Source of the DNA: Candidatus Poribacteria bacterium
Lineage (GTDB): Bacteria > Poribacteria > WGA-4E > WGA-3G
Length of the DNA stretch: 64,000 nt
Assembly (NCBI GenBank): GCA_022826805.1
Contig: JAJDUH010000044.1
Location: 1-64,000 of the forward strand
Direction: 5' to 3'
The translations under genes and the position numbers were made by a program. This document shows positions 63,002-64,000 of the stretch, piece by piece. Within the stretch, counting starts at the first letter, position 1. The number at the start of each line of letters is the position of its first letter. The notes below the pieces were generated by a model, which searched no databases, had not been told where the DNA came from, and saw nothing but the letters and a program-made list of their open reading frames with translations.

Positions 63002-63030
63002 ATTATACATTATAATTCAGAAAATGTCAA
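63002..63030 (-). promoter_or_regulatory. consensus sigma-70 promoter of rpoB
   Basis: On the minus strand TTGACA (complement of 63025-63030), 17-base spacer, TATAAT (complement of 63002-63007). It is a perfect consensus match, about 115 bases before the start codon. Confidence 0.9.
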
Positions 63031-63126
63031 GAAAAAACGAAGAAACATATAATTTTTTCACATTTCCAGAAAACAGTGTGTGATATATGGCTTTAAATCT
63101 CAATTTTAGACAGGAACAGTCAAACA

Positions 63127-63155
63127 TTGACACGTTAAAAACCGTCTGGTATACT
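63127..63155 (+). promoter_or_regulatory. sigma-70 promoter of the DUF4416 gene
   Basis: TTGACA at 63127-63132, 17-base spacer, TATACT at 63150-63155. It is divergent from the rpoB promoter, about 100 bases away. Confidence 0.85.
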
Positions 63156-63221
63156 CAATACAGACAATTTATGGTAAACTGGTATATGGAACGCGCTTCC
63201 AATTAGGCTACGGAGAACAAC

Positions 63222-63770
63222 ATGGGAACAATCACAATACCACAACCTGTCAAAGCCATCATTGGTGTGCTGACTCCTGAACCGTGTCTCCTGCCAACTG
63301 TTTATACCGAACTGACACACCGGCTGGGTCGGATCGACTTCGCAAGTGAACTGCTACCTTTCACAAACACGACTTATTACGAGAACGAGATGGGATCAGG
63401 TATCCAAAGACAATTCATCAGTTTTGAAAGGCTCATTAATGCAGGCACACTGGCGGAAATGAAGCTATTTACCAATAAAGTAGAACAGGCTTTTAGCATA
63501 AAAAAGTCCGATGGAGAGGCACGACGTGTCAATTTAGATGCAGGCTACCTCTGCATGGCAAAACTGGTGCTCGCATCAACGAAGGACAATGCACACCGCA
63601 TTTATCTTCGCGATGGCATCTATGCCGAAATTACCCTCCGCTTCTACCGCAAAACATTTCAACCGTGGGAGTGGAGTTATCCTGACTATCGCTTGCCAAC
63701 ATATATCGCTATTTTTAATCAAATTCGAAAAATTTATAGGAACCAATTAGAAAATGCAGAAATTTCTTAA
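63222..63770 (+). CDS. DUF4416 family protein
   Basis: A 182-residue protein of the DUF4416 family: VKAIIGVLTPEPCLLPTVY, TTYYENEMGSGIQRQFISFE, RRVNLDAGYLCMAKLVLAST, and the ending YPDYRLPTYIAIFNQIRKIY. Function is unknown; the family occurs in several bacterial phyla as a single-domain protein. It has its own promoter and overlaps the next gene by 17 bases. Confidence 0.9.
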   Translation: MGTITIPQPVKAIIGVLTPEPCLLPTVYTELTHRLGRIDFASELLPFTNTTYYENEMGSGIQRQFISFERLINAGTLAEMKLFTNKVEQAFSIKKSDGEARRVNLDAGYLCMAKLVLASTKDNAHRIYLRDGIYAEITLRFYRKTFQPWEWSYPDYRLPTYIAIFNQIRKIYRNQLENAEIS

Positions 63771-64000
63771 AAAAACACGAGATATTAGACTCTCACACAA
63801 CCTGAAAACGCTCATTCTTGTCGTTCTCACAAGTGTTTTCTTGGCATACGCTATATGTCAGGTAAATGCCGAATTCACAGACCCGGATACTCGAGCACGC
63901 GCACGCGACATCGGCATCGAGATTGGAAGTCTCCCTACAGGTTTATATAATGCTATCACGGACGTAAGCGGCGTGAAAGTGGGACACGTTACCCTGAACG
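63754..64000 (+). CDS. P1 family (DmpA-like) peptidase, N-terminal part
   Basis: A gene cut by the window edge. The first 82 residues include a signal-anchor (LKTLILVVLTSVFLAYAICQ) and the start of the P1/DmpA peptidase domain, RARDIGIEIGSLPTGLYNAI followed by TDVSGVKVGHVTL. This family self-cleaves to form an Ntn-hydrolase aminopeptidase. ATG at 63754 overlaps the DUF4416 end. The rest lies outside the window, so catalytic residues cannot be checked. Confidence 0.88.
   Translation, partial: MQKFLKKTRDIRLSHNLKTLILVVLTSVFLAYAICQVNAEFTDPDTRARARDIGIEIGSLPTGLYNAITDVSGVKVGHVTLN

Noticed and set aside
1..64000. tRNA or rRNA genes
   Set aside because: I looked in the spacers for CCA ends, T-loop (GTTCGAATC) text and rRNA landmarks and found none.

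Overview
The window looks like a chromosomal segment of an uncultivated Planctomycetes-like or Poribacteria-like marine bacterium. The evidence is gene content: paired PSCyt/DUF1549-DUF1553 and DUF1501 proteins, a formylglycine sulfatase, phytanoyl-CoA dioxygenases, secreted LamG-type proteins, a DUF6785-type membrane protein, and intergenic spacers full of short TCAGTTATCAGT-like repeats. Candidatus Poribacteria is my best guess, from family knowledge and not from a search. There are no rRNA or tRNA genes, transposases or CRISPR arrays that I can see.

Layout. 1-7.1 kb: a minus-strand run of a large PSCyt-type protein, a truncated HicB, a decayed restriction endonuclease, its intact DNA methyltransferase and a DUF1501 protein. 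7.4-13 kb: an ATPase, a Nudix hydrolase, a sulfatase, a small zinc-finger (HNH-like) protein and a putative lipoprotein. 12-31.6 kb: a catabolic and secreted-protein zone with two PhyH dioxygenases, two MDR dehydrogenases, a Gfo/Idh/MocA oxidoreductase, GH32, a beta-hydroxyacid dehydrogenase, a PL22-like propeller, an enolase-superfamily enzyme, a HAD phosphatase, an M14-like deacylase, a large TPR protein, and an ABC ATPase with DUF58. 31.8-34.1 kb: a TPR protein, a UGSC-family selenoprotein with in-frame UGA, and another LamG protein. 34.3-44.1 kb: a second PSCyt-type protein, Lon, a DUF6785-type membrane protein, a CapA-like protein, a coiled-coil protein and a class II aldolase-like protein. 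44.5-49.9 kb: a defence/toxin island with a type ISP-like restriction-modification protein and a HigB / TPR antitoxin / PIN operon. 50-64 kb: fumC, then rpoC and rpoB (minus strand), DUF4416, and the start of a P1/DmpA peptidase.

Five things stand out. (1) The 461-residue TPR protein between HigB and a PIN toxin looks like a two-headed antitoxin: a HigA-like N-terminus for HigB and a Phd/VapB-like C-terminal tail for the PIN toxin. (2) A UGSC-family gene reads through an in-frame TGA exactly at the U-G-S-C motif and has a perfect hairpin just downstream. (3) Both RNA polymerase large subunits are greatly enlarged (about 1752 and 1905 residues) by arrays of a repeated module that resembles a segment native to beta-prime. 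(4) Four secreted proteins of different folds end in, or close to, the same GKLxTxW-type motif, a possible sorting tag. (5) A family of intergenic hairpins sits next to a constant 13-nt box, and the hairpin arms vary in a compensatory way.

Where the spacing and a Shine-Dalgarno sequence argue for it, I moved start codons inward from the longest reading frame; each case is stated.
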